The notes: generated by a model from the sequence alone, not told the origin. DNA of 64,000 nucleotides from Clostridiales bacterium (GCA_017615325.1 JAGAAI010000085.1:1-64000), one strand, 5' to 3'. Numbered from the stretch's first letter, positions 8,684 to 17,125 are shown. Translations and numbers: made by a program.

Positions 8684-10264
8684 ATGGACGCTAAATCTTT
8701 AGCAATCAAGATCATCTTCCTGGTAGTATTTTTCGCAGTGATGATCATCATCGGTGTAATGACCCGTAAGAAGGCAAACAGCGTTGAGGGCTTCGTATTG
8801 GGCGGAAGGACCGCCGGCCCCTGGCTCACGGCTTTCGGTTACGGAACATCTTATTTCTCGGCTGTTGTATTCATCGGATACGCAGGACAGTTCGGTTGGA
8901 AATACGGTGTTGCTTCCACATGGATCGGTATCGGAAACGCAGTCATCGGTTCTTTGCTCGCATGGATCGTATTGGGCAGAAGAACAAGAGTCATGACAAA
9001 GCATTTGAACTCCAAGACAATGCCTGAGTTCTTCGGCAAGAGATTCGACAGCAAGGCTCTCCGCATCGCAGCTGCCCTGATCTCTTTCATCTTCCTGATC
9101 CCTTATACCTCTTCCGTATATAATGGTCTTTCGAGACTCTTCAATATGGCTTTTAACATCGACTACAAGGTCTGCATCATCGTAATGGCAGCCCTTACCT
9201 GTGTCTATGTTATCCTGGGCGGTTACATGGCAACTGTTGTCAACGACTTCGTACAGGGCATCATCATGCTCTTCGGTATCACGGCAGTCGTCTTCTCCGT
9301 TCTTAACAACAACGGCGGTTTCATAGGAGCCCTTACGACTCTTTCACAGACACCTTCAGATCTGCCTGTAACAGAAGGCATGCAGGGTGCCTTCACGTCC
9401 TTCTTCGGACCTGACCCTCTTAACCTTTTGGGCGTTATCGTACTTACATCACTCGGTACATGGGGTCTGCCCCAGATGGTCGGTAAGTTCTATGCGATCA
9501 AGGATGAGAAGTCCGTTAAGGCAGGTACCATCATCTCAACTATATTCGCATTTGTCGTTGCAGGCGGCTGCTACTTCCTGGGCGGCTTCGCAAGACTTTA
9601 CAGCGGCAATCCCGCTATCTACAAGGAAGACGGAAGCGTTCTTTTCGACTCCATCATCCCTACCATGCTGCAGAATCTTCCCGACATACTCGTTGGTGTA
9701 GTTATCGTACTCGTTCTTTCTGCTTCAATGTCCACACTGTCATCCCTCGTTCTTACATCGAGCTCGACAGTTACACTGGACCTCATCGAGCAGATCAAGC
9801 CCAAGGCAAACGAAGACAAAAAGAAGAAAGAGAAGACCCAGCTCATCACCATGCGTCTCCTCCTCATCTTCTTCATCGCAGTATCCGTATTCCTCTCCCT
9901 CAACCCGCCGACCTTCATCGCTCAGCTCATGGGTTATTCCTGGGGTGCTCTTGCAGGTGCCTTCCTTGCACCTTTCCTCTGGGGTCTCTACTGGAAGAGG
10001 ACAACGAAGATCTCCGTATGGGTATGCTTCATCTTCGGTGTAGGCTTCACGGTTGCAAACATGCTCTTCAAGTTCATCGCATCACCTATCAACGCCGGTG
10101 CAGTTACGATGCTTGCAGGTCTTGTTATCGTACCCATAGTAAGCCTTATCACACCCAAGCTTGCCAAGGACAAGGTTGACGGTATCTTCTCATGCTACGA
10201 TGAGACTGTCACGATCGAGAAGAGATATTCTCTTCCCGAGAACGCTCCTGCCGGAGAAGAGTAA
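8684..10264 (+). CDS. sodium:solute symporter (SSS family)
   Basis: A 526-residue polytopic membrane protein with about 13 hydrophobic helices. It has the SSS-family opening (periplasmic N terminus, TRKKANSVEGFVLGGRTAGPW) and the GTSYFSAVVFIGYAGQFGWKYG segment typical of the first inverted repeat of the LeuT-like fold. The STLSSLVLTSSSTVTLDL segment near the middle matches the usual Na2-site region in TM8-TM9. The family couples sodium entry to uptake of sugars, amino acids, carboxylates or vitamins. The position downstream of an acyl-CoA synthetase suggests a carboxylate, but that is only contextual. The ATG is preceded by GTGAGGA. Transcription ends at the strong hairpin at 10287-10319. Confidence 0.9.
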   Translation: MDAKSLAIKIIFLVVFFAVMIIIGVMTRKKANSVEGFVLGGRTAGPWLTAFGYGTSYFSAVVFIGYAGQFGWKYGVASTWIGIGNAVIGSLLAWIVLGRRTRVMTKHLNSKTMPEFFGKRFDSKALRIAAALISFIFLIPYTSSVYNGLSRLFNMAFNIDYKVCIIVMAALTCVYVILGGYMATVVNDFVQGIIMLFGITAVVFSVLNNNGGFIGALTTLSQTPSDLPVTEGMQGAFTSFFGPDPLNLLGVIVLTSLGTWGLPQMVGKFYAIKDEKSVKAGTIISTIFAFVVAGGCYFLGGFARLYSGNPAIYKEDGSVLFDSIIPTMLQNLPDILVGVVIVLVLSASMSTLSSLVLTSSSTVTLDLIEQIKPKANEDKKKKEKTQLITMRLLLIFFIAVSVFLSLNPPTFIAQLMGYSWGALAGAFLAPFLWGLYWKRTTKISVWVCFIFGVGFTVANMLFKFIASPINAGAVTMLAGLVIVPIVSLITPKLAKDKVDGIFSCYDETVTIEKRYSLPENAPAGEE

Positions 10265-10283
10265 GATTTAGTATAATTCAAAA

Positions 10284-10319
10284 ACTAAAGGCTTCCCCAT
10301 ATAGTGGGGAAGCCTTTTT
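10284..10319. terminator. bidirectional terminator, left copy of a 36-bp direct repeat
   Basis: A 13-bp perfect stem (10287-10299 with 10305-10317) with a 5-nt loop is followed by TTTTT on the plus strand and flanked by a partly T-rich tract on the minus strand. It ends the symporter transcript. The same 36 bases recur exactly at 17231-17266, at the far side of the island. Confidence 0.9.
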
Positions 10320-10586
10320 CATCGCCATGCATAGTCTGATTTATTCATTAACGAGCATGGATAAAAGAGGGAAAAAGTATAGTTAACTCGAGAAATGTAT
10401 TGATAAATAGCGAATTTTTTTTTCAGATCCCCAATGGGGTGTCACATTAAAAACATTTCTCAAAGCACTGTATTTATTGCATTTCCTGTTTAATGCTGTC
10501 ATATATGTGACAGGTAATCTGTCACTTGAAAACTGCAAAATGCTGTCCTACACTTGAATCAGTTATCAACACGGAGGACAAAAGTT
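10320..10586 (+). promoter_or_regulatory. island left flank and control region of the HTH gene
   Basis: This AT-rich spacer has no supportable gene. It holds a hyphenated palindrome, CTGTCA (10496-10501) and TGACAG (10508-10513), plus further GTCAC half-sites at about 10441 and 10521. A possible promoter, TTGAAA (10527-10532), 16 bp, TACACT (10549-10554), lies immediately downstream. The cluster of TGTCA-type half-sites next to an HTH gene suggests an autoregulatory operator. Confidence 0.55.
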
Positions 10587-11177
10587 TTGTCAGGCTTAAG
10601 GATCAAAAAGTACAGGACGGAAAAATGCTATTCCCAGAAGCAGTTTGCCAGTATCGTGGGGGTAAGTACCCGTACTATCGTGAGGTGGGAGCAGAACGAG
10701 ACCAAGCCCAATCCCGAGGAAGCAGAAAGAATAGCAGCCATAATAGGCGTTACAGCAGAGGATCTTCTTTCAGATACAGATAGTGGTGAAGAATTTATCA
10801 CAACAGATGACAAAATAACTGTTCTTGACAGGATCTCGGAAAATGTGAATAACCTTGTAACCGGGCAGGAAACTATAAATGAATCTCTCTCATCAAACAG
10901 GGACATATATATTCAAAGACAGGATGAATTGATAAGTGAACTGAAAAGTCAGAATGTGGATCTGATGTCAAGGATTCAAACATATGAAAAAGCATTGGAT
11001 ACCAGCAAATCTGAATTACGACATAAGAGGATAAGAACAATAGCTGTGGTAATAACATGTCTTATCATTCTTATTATTGCTATATTCACATGGATATATT
11101 GGTTGAATGACGGCCTCAAAGAAGGACCTATTGAAATGGGAACACCATCGTATTCTGAAGTCGATGATGGAAAATAA
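10587..11177 (+). CDS. membrane-anchored XRE-type HTH regulator
   Basis: A 196-residue protein. Residues 5-60 form an XRE/Cro helix-turn-helix (KKYRTEKCYSQKQFASIVGV, then TRTIVRWEQNETKPNPEEAERIAAIIGVTAEDLL). A glutamate/serine-rich coiled coil follows (about 75-140) and then one transmembrane helix (about 147-170, RTIAVVITCLIILIIAIFTWIYWL) with a short external tail. Such architecture fits a repressor tied to the membrane that may sense an extracellular or envelope signal. The TTG start at 10587 is chosen because GGAGG lies 9 nt upstream; an earlier TTG at 10554 has no such site. It probably controls the secretion operon that follows, and perhaps itself. Confidence 0.8.
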   Translation: MSGLRIKKYRTEKCYSQKQFASIVGVSTRTIVRWEQNETKPNPEEAERIAAIIGVTAEDLLSDTDSGEEFITTDDKITVLDRISENVNNLVTGQETINESLSSNRDIYIQRQDELISELKSQNVDLMSRIQTYEKALDTSKSELRHKRIRTIAVVITCLIILIIAIFTWIYWLNDGLKEGPIEMGTPSYSEVDDGK

Positions 11178-11204
11178 AACAATAATAAAAAGGAGGCACT
11201 AACA

Positions 11205-11801
11205 ATGAAAAAAACATTAGTAACACTATTGACAATTTCAGTGCTGTTTGTTATGGGGGGGTGGATTAATCCTCCGTTGCAAGCTGACGAAATTGGCTTC
11301 AGCCTTATCGATTATCTTGAGACGCATGAGATAAACAGTTACGAAGATTTTCTGGATGTAATTGAGTCTGTCTCGCCGGAATCAGTAGATGAAGAGGATG
11401 AAGATCCGAATGATATTTCGTTTTTCAGTATTGATATTGATTATGATAATATGATCGTTTCTGTACTGACAATGAGAGAAGCATCATACGACAGATCGCA
11501 TGTTGCAAGTAATTCCGCATCTAAGTCATATTACTCAAATAGCGGATTCAAGATTTTTACTATAAAAGTAAATGGAACATTCAGCTACTCATCAGGATCT
11601 TGCAATACGACTTCAGCAAGCGGCTCGTTTACCAGAGCATTCTTGAGCACATGGACTAGTACACCAACAATCTCTTCTGGGCACATTAATACAAGTAAGG
11701 CCTATGCAAGAATATCAGGGACTGCTACAAGCGGATCAAACAGTACATCATATTCACTTACACTGACATGTGATGATTCTGGAAACTTCAGCAGTTATTG
11801 A
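11205..11801 (+). CDS. secreted protein with acidic propeptide-like region and beta-rich C terminus
   Basis: A 198-residue protein starting 7 nt after AAAGGAGG. Residues 1-27 are a Sec signal peptide (MKKTLVTLLTISVLFVMGG). Residues 28-90 are strongly acidic (EDEDPNDISFF). The C-terminal 100 residues are Ser/Thr/Gly-rich with alternating hydrophobics (FTIKVNGTFSYSSGS ... SYSLTLTCDDSGNFSSY) and two cysteines, suggesting a small disulfide-linked beta domain. I recognise no enzyme motif. Its position before a small secreted peptide and an ABC exporter suggests either an immunity or accessory protein or a second exported effector. Confidence 0.7.
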   Translation: MKKTLVTLLTISVLFVMGGWINPPLQADEIGFSLIDYLETHEINSYEDFLDVIESVSPESVDEEDEDPNDISFFSIDIDYDNMIVSVLTMREASYDRSHVASNSASKSYYSNSGFKIFTIKVNGTFSYSSGSCNTTSASGSFTRAFLSTWTSTPTISSGHINTSKAYARISGTATSGSNSTSYSLTLTCDDSGNFSSY

Positions 11802-11826
11802 TTGAAAGGTCTTTTTGTACAGAAAA

Positions 11827-11863
11827 AAGTTGCCCGAAAAGTTTGGCGACCACCGGGCAACTT
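11827..11863. repeat. 10-bp perfect inverted repeat, possible attenuating or stabilising hairpin
   Basis: AAGTTGCCCG (11827-11836) pairs perfectly with 11854-11863 around a 17-nt loop. On the minus strand the stem is followed by TTTTTT, so it has terminator form in that direction; on the plus strand no T tract follows. It lies just after the 198-residue secreted protein and could shield that gene's mRNA 3' end. Confidence 0.5.
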
Positions 11864-11895
11864 AAAGTTAAAACAAAACATTGAGCAGTTTTTTT

Positions 11896-11939
11896 CTGAT
11901 CAGATGCTTTATTATAGGAAGTATAGCATCTCTGATCAG
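11896..11939. repeat. imperfect inverted repeat between the two secreted-protein genes
   Basis: CTGATCAGATGCT (11896-11908) is complementary to 11925-11939 apart from a 2-nt insertion. It also contains the palindrome TGATCA twice. The stretch 11802-12039 holds no convincing gene. The repeat may be an RNA hairpin or an operator. Confidence 0.45.
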
Positions 11940-12039
11940 TACAAGCAACAAAACCTGCTTAGTCTGAAAACGGAGGTGCAGACCCATGTGGATGAATATT
12001 TGATGGTTTAGAACAATATAAATTTGGAGGAAATAACTT

Positions 12040-12357
12040 ATGAGAAGAACAATTATATTAGTGATGTCTATAGTAACAATAATCGGATGTCTTGCGCTTC
12101 CTGTAGCTGCCGGCCCTGTCAGCAATATTAATGATTGGATAGAAACTACATATCAGGGAGGTAATAAAGTTGACCAAGGATTCGTTAGTTTCAGTAATCA
12201 AGGAACAACAACCGTAACTGTTTCCTTGAGAGGCTTTGGCGGTGTAAATCGTGGTGCTCGTACTTCGACAGTAAGTGGTACCGGTACTCGTCAGGCAAAG
12301 TCAGGTTATGTGGATCATGATTATATGAATACTACGGTTATGTATAATTTCAGTTAA
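12040..12357 (+). CDS. small secreted beta-rich peptide, candidate bacteriocin or toxin precursor
   Basis: A 105-residue precursor with a good GGAGG site 10 nt upstream. Residues 1-24 form a Sec signal peptide ending in VAAG. The predicted mature peptide of about 80 residues has no cysteine, is rich in Gly, Thr, Ser and Val with alternating strands, and ends NTTVMYNFS. Size, signal peptide, beta character, aromatic C terminus and the ABC exporter with FtsX-like permeases downstream recall lactococcin 972-type clusters. The family's Trp/His-rich N-terminal pattern is not evident, so membership is a guess. It could also be a secreted signal or an adhesin-like protein. Confidence 0.6.
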   Translation: MRRTIILVMSIVTIIGCLALPVAAGPVSNINDWIETTYQGGNKVDQGFVSFSNQGTTTVTVSLRGFGGVNRGARTSTVSGTGTRQAKSGYVDHDYMNTTVMYNFS

Positions 12358-12403
12358 CAGCAGTGCAAGAATCATGATTGATACAGGTTCATAATACATG
12401 AAA

Positions 12404-12430
12404 GGCAGGGGAGGTATACTCTCCCCTGTC
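12404..12430 (+). repeat. hairpin before the first permease gene
   Basis: Ten bases at 12404-12413 (GGCAGGGGAG) pair with 12421-12430 (one G-U) around a 7-nt loop. No T tract follows, so it is not a standard terminator. It could reduce read-through from the abundant peptide transcript into the transporter genes, or hold 3' ends. Confidence 0.5.
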
Positions 12431-12454
12431 AAATACAAAATCGTGGTGGTTCGT

Positions 12455-13645
12455 GTGAGAAAAACATCTCCTGATAATATAGATCAAAACAACACAAAAA
12501 TGGCAGACGTGATAAGAGTAGCTTTTATCTTTTTGTCTGTTGTTTTAGTCGGGTTTGTTTTTAAAGTCACTGATGCGGAGTATAAATACAACCAGCAGAT
12601 AGCAAGGGGATTTATCTCACAGAATGCCATTTTTTTTGATATAGATGATTTGTCCTATAAAGAAGCGTTTTACATGAGTATGGTAATGTCTCTGGATGAA
12701 GTATCGGATGAACCAATCGTAATAGATACAAGTCCCAAAGAAGCCAGGGATGCTTCTTTTGTTCTGGAGAACAAAACGATGGATAACGGATTGACTGCAG
12801 TAGAGTCTTTGTTGTCATCTTCAAATGGTGATTATATGGCATCTCTTCATAAAGGTGTGTTGCGTGGTGTGTTCTATAAAGGAAGGACAAACCTGCCTCC
12901 GCTTGTATCCGGCCGTTTTATTTCCGAAGAAGAGTGCCTGTCTGACAAATCCCTTGCTGTGATAGGAAGAAACTATGAAGAACAGATTACAGAGCATGAC
13001 GGTAAACGGTTTATTGTTTTCAATGGCAGAGAATATGAAGTGATAGGTATGGTCGGGTTAAGTGCCGTGTCACCGATAGATGATATTATATTTGTTAATC
13101 TGGGAAGTCTTTCGAACGAAGAACAGTTGGACGGAATGTTTTACATCGACAATGGAAGCAACAATGAGTCAATATATAATGATATGCTCAACAGATCAGA
13201 GAATCTTTTCGGTTGCGGGCTTAAATTGCGTGAGACTCCCAAGGCATTTGTTGATGTTATTTCCGGCGGGATGTATATGAAATCATATCTGAAGCTTTTA
13301 ATGATCTTTCTCGGAGTCTTTGCGTTCCTTAATGTTCTGATCCAATCGTTGAGGGGAAAATTGGTGGAGATCGCAGTAATGAAGATTCAGGGTATCAGGC
13401 AGAAAACGATCTTTCTCAGGACAAACTCAAAATACCTGATCGCATCAATTACAGGCTTGCTGTGCGGTATGCTCTGCGACATCTGGCTTATCTTGTCCGG
13501 TAATTTTGCTCTGCCTGTAGAATGGATGATCCGCTATTGTATAGTTTTGCTGGTCGCAGGCATATTAATGATTCTTATATGGATGGTTACTGTCTATGTT
13601 TTTGAATGCATTTTGAATCCTAAAGAGGTAATACGGAAGATATGA
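12455..13645 (+). CDS. FtsX-like ABC transporter permease 1
   Basis: A membrane protein of about 396 residues. One N-terminal transmembrane helix (VIRVAFIFLSVVLVGFVFKV) is followed by a large extracytoplasmic domain and three C-terminal helices (YLKLLMIFLGVFAFLNVLI ... YLIASITGLLCGMLC ... IVLLVAGILMILIWMVTVYV), the MacB/FtsX topology. It ends NPKEVIRKI. The start is uncertain: GTG 12455, after GGTGG, is preferred. The in-frame ATG at 12398 lacks a ribosome binding site and precedes a hairpin. Its stop overlaps the next permease start by 4 bp, implying translational coupling. With its partner and the ATPase it would export or remove the island's secreted product. Confidence 0.75.
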   Translation: MRKTSPDNIDQNNTKMADVIRVAFIFLSVVLVGFVFKVTDAEYKYNQQIARGFISQNAIFFDIDDLSYKEAFYMSMVMSLDEVSDEPIVIDTSPKEARDASFVLENKTMDNGLTAVESLLSSSNGDYMASLHKGVLRGVFYKGRTNLPPLVSGRFISEEECLSDKSLAVIGRNYEEQITEHDGKRFIVFNGREYEVIGMVGLSAVSPIDDIIFVNLGSLSNEEQLDGMFYIDNGSNNESIYNDMLNRSENLFGCGLKLRETPKAFVDVISGGMYMKSYLKLLMIFLGVFAFLNVLIQSLRGKLVEIAVMKIQGIRQKTIFLRTNSKYLIASITGLLCGMLCDIWLILSGNFALPVEWMIRYCIVLLVAGILMILIWMVTVYVFECILNPKEVIRKI

Positions 13646-14916
13646 AGATATTGTTTAAGAACATTATCAGATCTGTCAAAGGTCATCCGAGGGAAAATAT
13701 CATTATTCTCCTGAATATGATCCTTTGTACAATGACGGTTTTTGTTCTTCTTCAGAACTATTACTTTCTAAAGGAGCATTTTGATCTTGTCTACGGTAGC
13801 GATCAGGTGGCCCGGCATTATTCGATCGTTATGAGCGAAGAAGACAATAAGGCAATGAGATCAGATCTGTTGAACCGTTCACCTATGTATTATGTAGGGA
13901 AAGACGTCGAGAAAGATATAATGAATACTCCTCACCTGGAATTATATTATTACACATATTTACAGGTGCCATTGAGTTCATTTACAGAAAGAGAGAATAT
14001 TGAAAAATACGCTTATGTTGATGAAGACCTTAAGAGATATTTGGAGAGGATTGGAGAAGAATCCGAGTATTCATTCATGAATATTTTGACCGTCTCCGAG
14101 AATTGCGATGATGTGTTTAAACTGAGAATATTAAAAGGGCGATTCCTGGGTGAGGAAGATCAGAACACTAATGATCCTGATATTCCTGTTCCCGTTGTTC
14201 TCGGCAATGATTTTGCGGAATCTTTCGATATAGGAGATATTATTGAGTTGGACGGTGACAGGCTTGTCGTGATAGGGATTCTGGAAGATAACATGTATAT
14301 GAACGGGTGGGGAGCCGTAGAATATCTTGATAATATGATTCTTACGCTTTGCCCTACGATCCCGAGATCTTTTGATGCAGGTATAGAAGACTACGATTAT
14401 CAGAAATTACTGATATATCAATATGTTTATTGTGATGATGAATCTGTCGATGTTCAAAAAGAGATCAACAGGATAACCGCCGAGAACGGGTACTATACAT
14501 ATGAAGTTCAGCCGATCGACGGCATCGAGATCAGCGAGACTAAGGATGTATCTTCCAAGAATGTTGTTTTGGTAGGCCTGCTTGCTTTGATAGCATGTAT
14601 CATATGCACTTGCTCACTTGGTTCGGTCCTGCATAACCGCACTATTCAGGACCGTTCTGTTTACTGTATCCATTTATGTTGCGGAACACCGCTTTGGAAG
14701 ATCAACTGTTCGATAACATTGGAGATGATCTTGTATCTGATGATCTCATTTTTCCCTACACTTGCATTGTCGATTATAGAATATGGCGGATTGATGGTTC
14801 CGGTATGGCAGATATTGCTGTTCTCGGGAGTGATAGTATTCATATCTCTGATGCCGGTCTTTAGGTTAAATAAAGATAATAATCTGGATATGTTAATCCG
14901 GGATAAGATCATATGA
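13642..14916 (+). CDS. FtsX-like ABC transporter permease 2
   Basis: A 424-residue protein with the same plan as its neighbour. It has an N-terminal transmembrane helix (ENIIILLNMILCTMTVFVLL), an extracytoplasmic domain of about 250 residues with a beta-rich MacB-type segment (VPVVLGNDFAESFDIGDIIELDG), and three C-terminal helices (VVLVGLLALIACIICTCSLG, ITLEMILYLMISFFPTLALS, QILLFSGVIVFISLMPVF). It overlaps permease 1 by ATGA and is followed 12 nt later by the ATPase gene, so the transporter is probably a heterodimer of permeases with an ATPase dimer. Two separate half-size permeases replace the single fused permease seen in many bacteriocin-associated exporters. Confidence 0.8.
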   Translation: MKILFKNIIRSVKGHPRENIIILLNMILCTMTVFVLLQNYYFLKEHFDLVYGSDQVARHYSIVMSEEDNKAMRSDLLNRSPMYYVGKDVEKDIMNTPHLELYYYTYLQVPLSSFTERENIEKYAYVDEDLKRYLERIGEESEYSFMNILTVSENCDDVFKLRILKGRFLGEEDQNTNDPDIPVPVVLGNDFAESFDIGDIIELDGDRLVVIGILEDNMYMNGWGAVEYLDNMILTLCPTIPRSFDAGIEDYDYQKLLIYQYVYCDDESVDVQKEINRITAENGYYTYEVQPIDGIEISETKDVSSKNVVLVGLLALIACIICTCSLGSVLHNRTIQDRSVYCIHLCCGTPLWKINCSITLEMILYLMISFFPTLALSIIEYGGLMVPVWQILLFSGVIVFISLMPVFRLNKDNNLDMLIRDKII

Positions 14917-14928
14917 GGGGAGTAGCAA

Positions 14929-15588
14929 ATGGCACTGATAGAGTTTAAGAAATTATGCAAGAGTTATGGCAGCGGTGACAAGAAAACGGTTGTCTGTGAT
15001 AACCTTGACCTTTCGGTAGAGAAAGGTGAACTTGTTGCTATCATGGGAAAGAGCGGTTGCGGAAAAACTACCATCCTTAACATCATAGCCGGAATTGATA
15101 CTTACGATAGTGGAGAATACTACTTCGATAACTCGAAAGTTGATATCAGGACGGCTTCTGAAGGTGTTAAGTTCAGACGCAACCGGATCGGTATCATCCT
15201 TCAGCACTTTGCATTGATCAACGATTATACGGTATATGAGAATGTCGAGATAGGTTTATGGGAATCCGGTGTATCAAGATCCGAGATGAAGAAAAGGACT
15301 TTGGAAATGCTCGATTCTTTGGGGATTATGGATCTTAAGAATAAGTATCCCAACCAGCTGTCCGGTGGAGAGAAGCAACGTGTTGCTATCGGAAGGGCAA
15401 TGGTATGCAAACCGATGGTCCTTCTGGCAGATGAACCGACCGGCGCATTGGATTACGAGACAGAGGCAGAGATCGTTGAATTGATCACAAAACTCAATCA
15501 GGAGACAGGAACGACAACTGTTATAGTTACGCATGATAGAGAAGTTGCGGATAAATGTTCAAGGACGATTTTGCTGCATAAACTATAA
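14929..15588 (+). CDS. ABC transporter ATP-binding protein (MacB/LolD class)
   Basis: A 219-residue nucleotide-binding subunit. Walker A is GKSGCGKT (about 40-47), the Q-loop is ILQHFAL, the signature is LSGGEKQR (about 144-151), Walker B is VLLADEP with the D-loop TGALDYE, and the switch His lies in VIVTHD. The sequence belongs to the LolD/MacB branch that pairs with FtsX-like permeases, which often carries bacteriocin or antimicrobial peptide export and resistance functions. The ATG follows GAGGGGAG. It is the last gene of the plus-strand island operon; no clear terminator follows. Confidence 0.92.
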   Translation: MALIEFKKLCKSYGSGDKKTVVCDNLDLSVEKGELVAIMGKSGCGKTTILNIIAGIDTYDSGEYYFDNSKVDIRTASEGVKFRRNRIGIILQHFALINDYTVYENVEIGLWESGVSRSEMKKRTLEMLDSLGIMDLKNKYPNQLSGGEKQRVAIGRAMVCKPMVLLADEPTGALDYETEAEIVELITKLNQETGTTTVIVTHDREVADKCSRTILLHKL

Positions 15589-15750
15589 ATGAGCATATGA
15601 TGAGGCCGAGGATAGTTTTGTACTTTGAGGGACAACCAGAAGTTATAACTTTTTGACTCGTGAGAAAAAGCAATCTATGTAAAGGAAAACTATTAGAAAC
15701 TTTGGGTTCTGTATATATGGGTATGGCTTAAACTCACTCAGGATAAGGTT

Positions 15751-15784
15751 GGCGGAACTTTATTATAGACATGGCGGTTCCGCC
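15751..15784. terminator. inverted repeat at the end of the DUF4143 ATPase gene
   Basis: GGCGGAAC (15751-15758) pairs with GTTCCGCC (15777-15784); an internal palindrome GGCGGTTCCGCC overlaps the right arm. It lies 7 bp beyond the stop of the minus-strand ATPase gene and downstream of the ABC ATPase, so it may serve as a shared weak terminator. No long T tract is present. The rest of 15589-15750 holds nothing I can call. Confidence 0.4.
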
Positions 15785-15790
15785 GATTTC

Positions 15791-17017
15791 CTATATGATG
15801 TTACAGGGGATTAAACTGTTTTTGGAATCCAGGGGAAAGGGTTTTTCGATCATGCAGATAATTCCGCCTTCTCCGACTTCAAGGGAACTCTTTTCAAGCA
15901 GAGAAAACGAGTTGATAATCTTCTTTTCGGGATTGCTGCTCTTTTTGATTTCCAACGGATGAAGAATCCCGTTTTCTTCTATAACGATATCAATCTCTTT
16001 TTGATTGGTATCCCTGTAAAAAGTAATCAAGACTTTACTTTTGGAGTATGAATACATTCTCAGGAATTCAGAGACAACATAGTTTTCAAAAAAACGCCCG
16101 CTGGCAGCTCCATTCATCAAGGTTTCTTTGCTTGTCCACATTGATAGGTATGCAAGGAGACCTGTATCACAGAAGTACAGTTTGGGTGTCTTTATCAACC
16201 TTTTTAATTCATTATTTGAAAACGGCTCAACAAGAAACAATATACCCATGGATTGTAAGATCTTTACCCATTCTTTAGCAGTTGGCACAGAAACATTTCC
16301 TGCTTGAGCTATGTCAGAGTAATTAACAAGATTTCCGGCAAATGCAGCGCATGCCCGAAGCACTTTTCTAAATCCTTCAGTATCGCTTATGCCGTTATCG
16401 TCTACGGCATCTCTTATCAGATATGTCTCGATATAGGATTCATAATACTCCATGCGTTGTTCATCGGTCATTTCCACAGTCCCGGGCATGCCACCTTTCC
16501 AGATATGAGTATAAATATCCAGTAAATTGTTATCCGGAAAGTTATTTGCTCGTTCTGATAACTTCTTTAATGAAAAATCCATCTCACCCAGATCGATCTT
16601 TCCCTTTATTTCCCGCTGGGACAAACTGAACATTTTTAATATGCAGATCCGTCCTGCTAGAGAATCACGTGCTTCTTTTAAAAGTTTTTTGCTCTCAGAG
16701 CCGGTGAGCCAAAACAGACCAGTCTTATCTGACTTATCACATATGATCTTTATATACTCAAACAGTTCAGGTGCCTTCTGAGCCTCATCGATCAAGATCG
16801 GAGGATTGTATAATTGAAAAAAAAGACCAGGATCGCTCTTTGCCAGTTCACGATCTCTTGAATTATCCAGATTGACATAAGTCCTTTTCTCACTATCAGC
16901 CAACTTTTTAAGCATAGTGGATTTACCGACCTGCCTGGCTCCCGTGACCATAACTGCTTTGAAAACAGAATTCATAGCCAAAAACTTTCTTTCTAGTTCT
17001 CTTTCGATATATTCCAT
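15791..17017 (-). CDS. AAA ATPase with DUF4143 domain
   Basis: A 408-residue protein of the AAA_14/DUF4143 family. The N-terminal P-loop ATPase has Walker A VTGARQVGKST, Walker B PPILIDEAQKAPELF and sensor LTGSES. The C-terminal DUF4143 part contains a PD-(D/E)XK-like signature near the end (ITFYRDTNQKEIDIVIEENGILHPLEIKKSSNPEK). These proteins are common as single mobile accessory genes and their role is unresolved; nuclease or toxin-like activity is suggested by the fold. ATG 17017 is preferred to ATG 17038 because GAGG lies 9 nt upstream. It faces the island operon and sits just inside the right-hand terminator repeat, with large palindromes in its promoter region. Confidence 0.88.
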   Translation of the reverse strand: MEYIERELERKFLAMNSVFKAVMVTGARQVGKSTMLKKLADSEKRTYVNLDNSRDRELAKSDPGLFFQLYNPPILIDEAQKAPELFEYIKIICDKSDKTGLFWLTGSESKKLLKEARDSLAGRICILKMFSLSQREIKGKIDLGEMDFSLKKLSERANNFPDNNLLDIYTHIWKGGMPGTVEMTDEQRMEYYESYIETYLIRDAVDDNGISDTEGFRKVLRACAAFAGNLVNYSDIAQAGNVSVPTAKEWVKILQSMGILFLVEPFSNNELKRLIKTPKLYFCDTGLLAYLSMWTSKETLMNGAASGRFFENYVVSEFLRMYSYSKSKVLITFYRDTNQKEIDIVIEENGILHPLEIKKSSNPEKKIINSFSLLEKSSLEVGEGGIICMIEKPFPLDSKNSLIPCNII

Positions 17018-17035
17018 AAAGTATTCCTCTAAGTT

Positions 17036-17125
17036 CAATTTAAAGTCGGTTTTAATTTAAACTAATTATATCATTTTCAACAAAAACTTCAAGTTTATTT
17101 TAAAGCGAACTTTAAATCAAACTTG
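17036..17125 (-). promoter_or_regulatory. palindromic operator-like elements upstream of the DUF4143 gene
   Basis: A 36-bp hyphenated palindrome spans 17090-17125: 14 of 16 positions on each side of a central CGAA are complementary. A degenerate second copy, TTTAAAGTCGGTTTTAA and flanks, lies at about 17036-17062, next to the start codon. Two similar palindromic sites, one over the ribosome binding region and one about 75 bp upstream of the start, fit a dimeric repressor, possibly autoregulation. Confidence 0.6.

Noticed and set aside
11986..12003. Five-codon frame MWMNI after GGAGGTG
   Set aside because: A good Shine-Dalgarno is present, but the peptide is too short to support as a gene, and no attenuator structure follows it.
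11802..12011. Open frame of 69 codons between the two secreted-protein genes
   Set aside because: It begins at a TTG directly after the previous stop without a ribosome binding site, runs through two inverted repeats, and its product shows no domain-like pattern.
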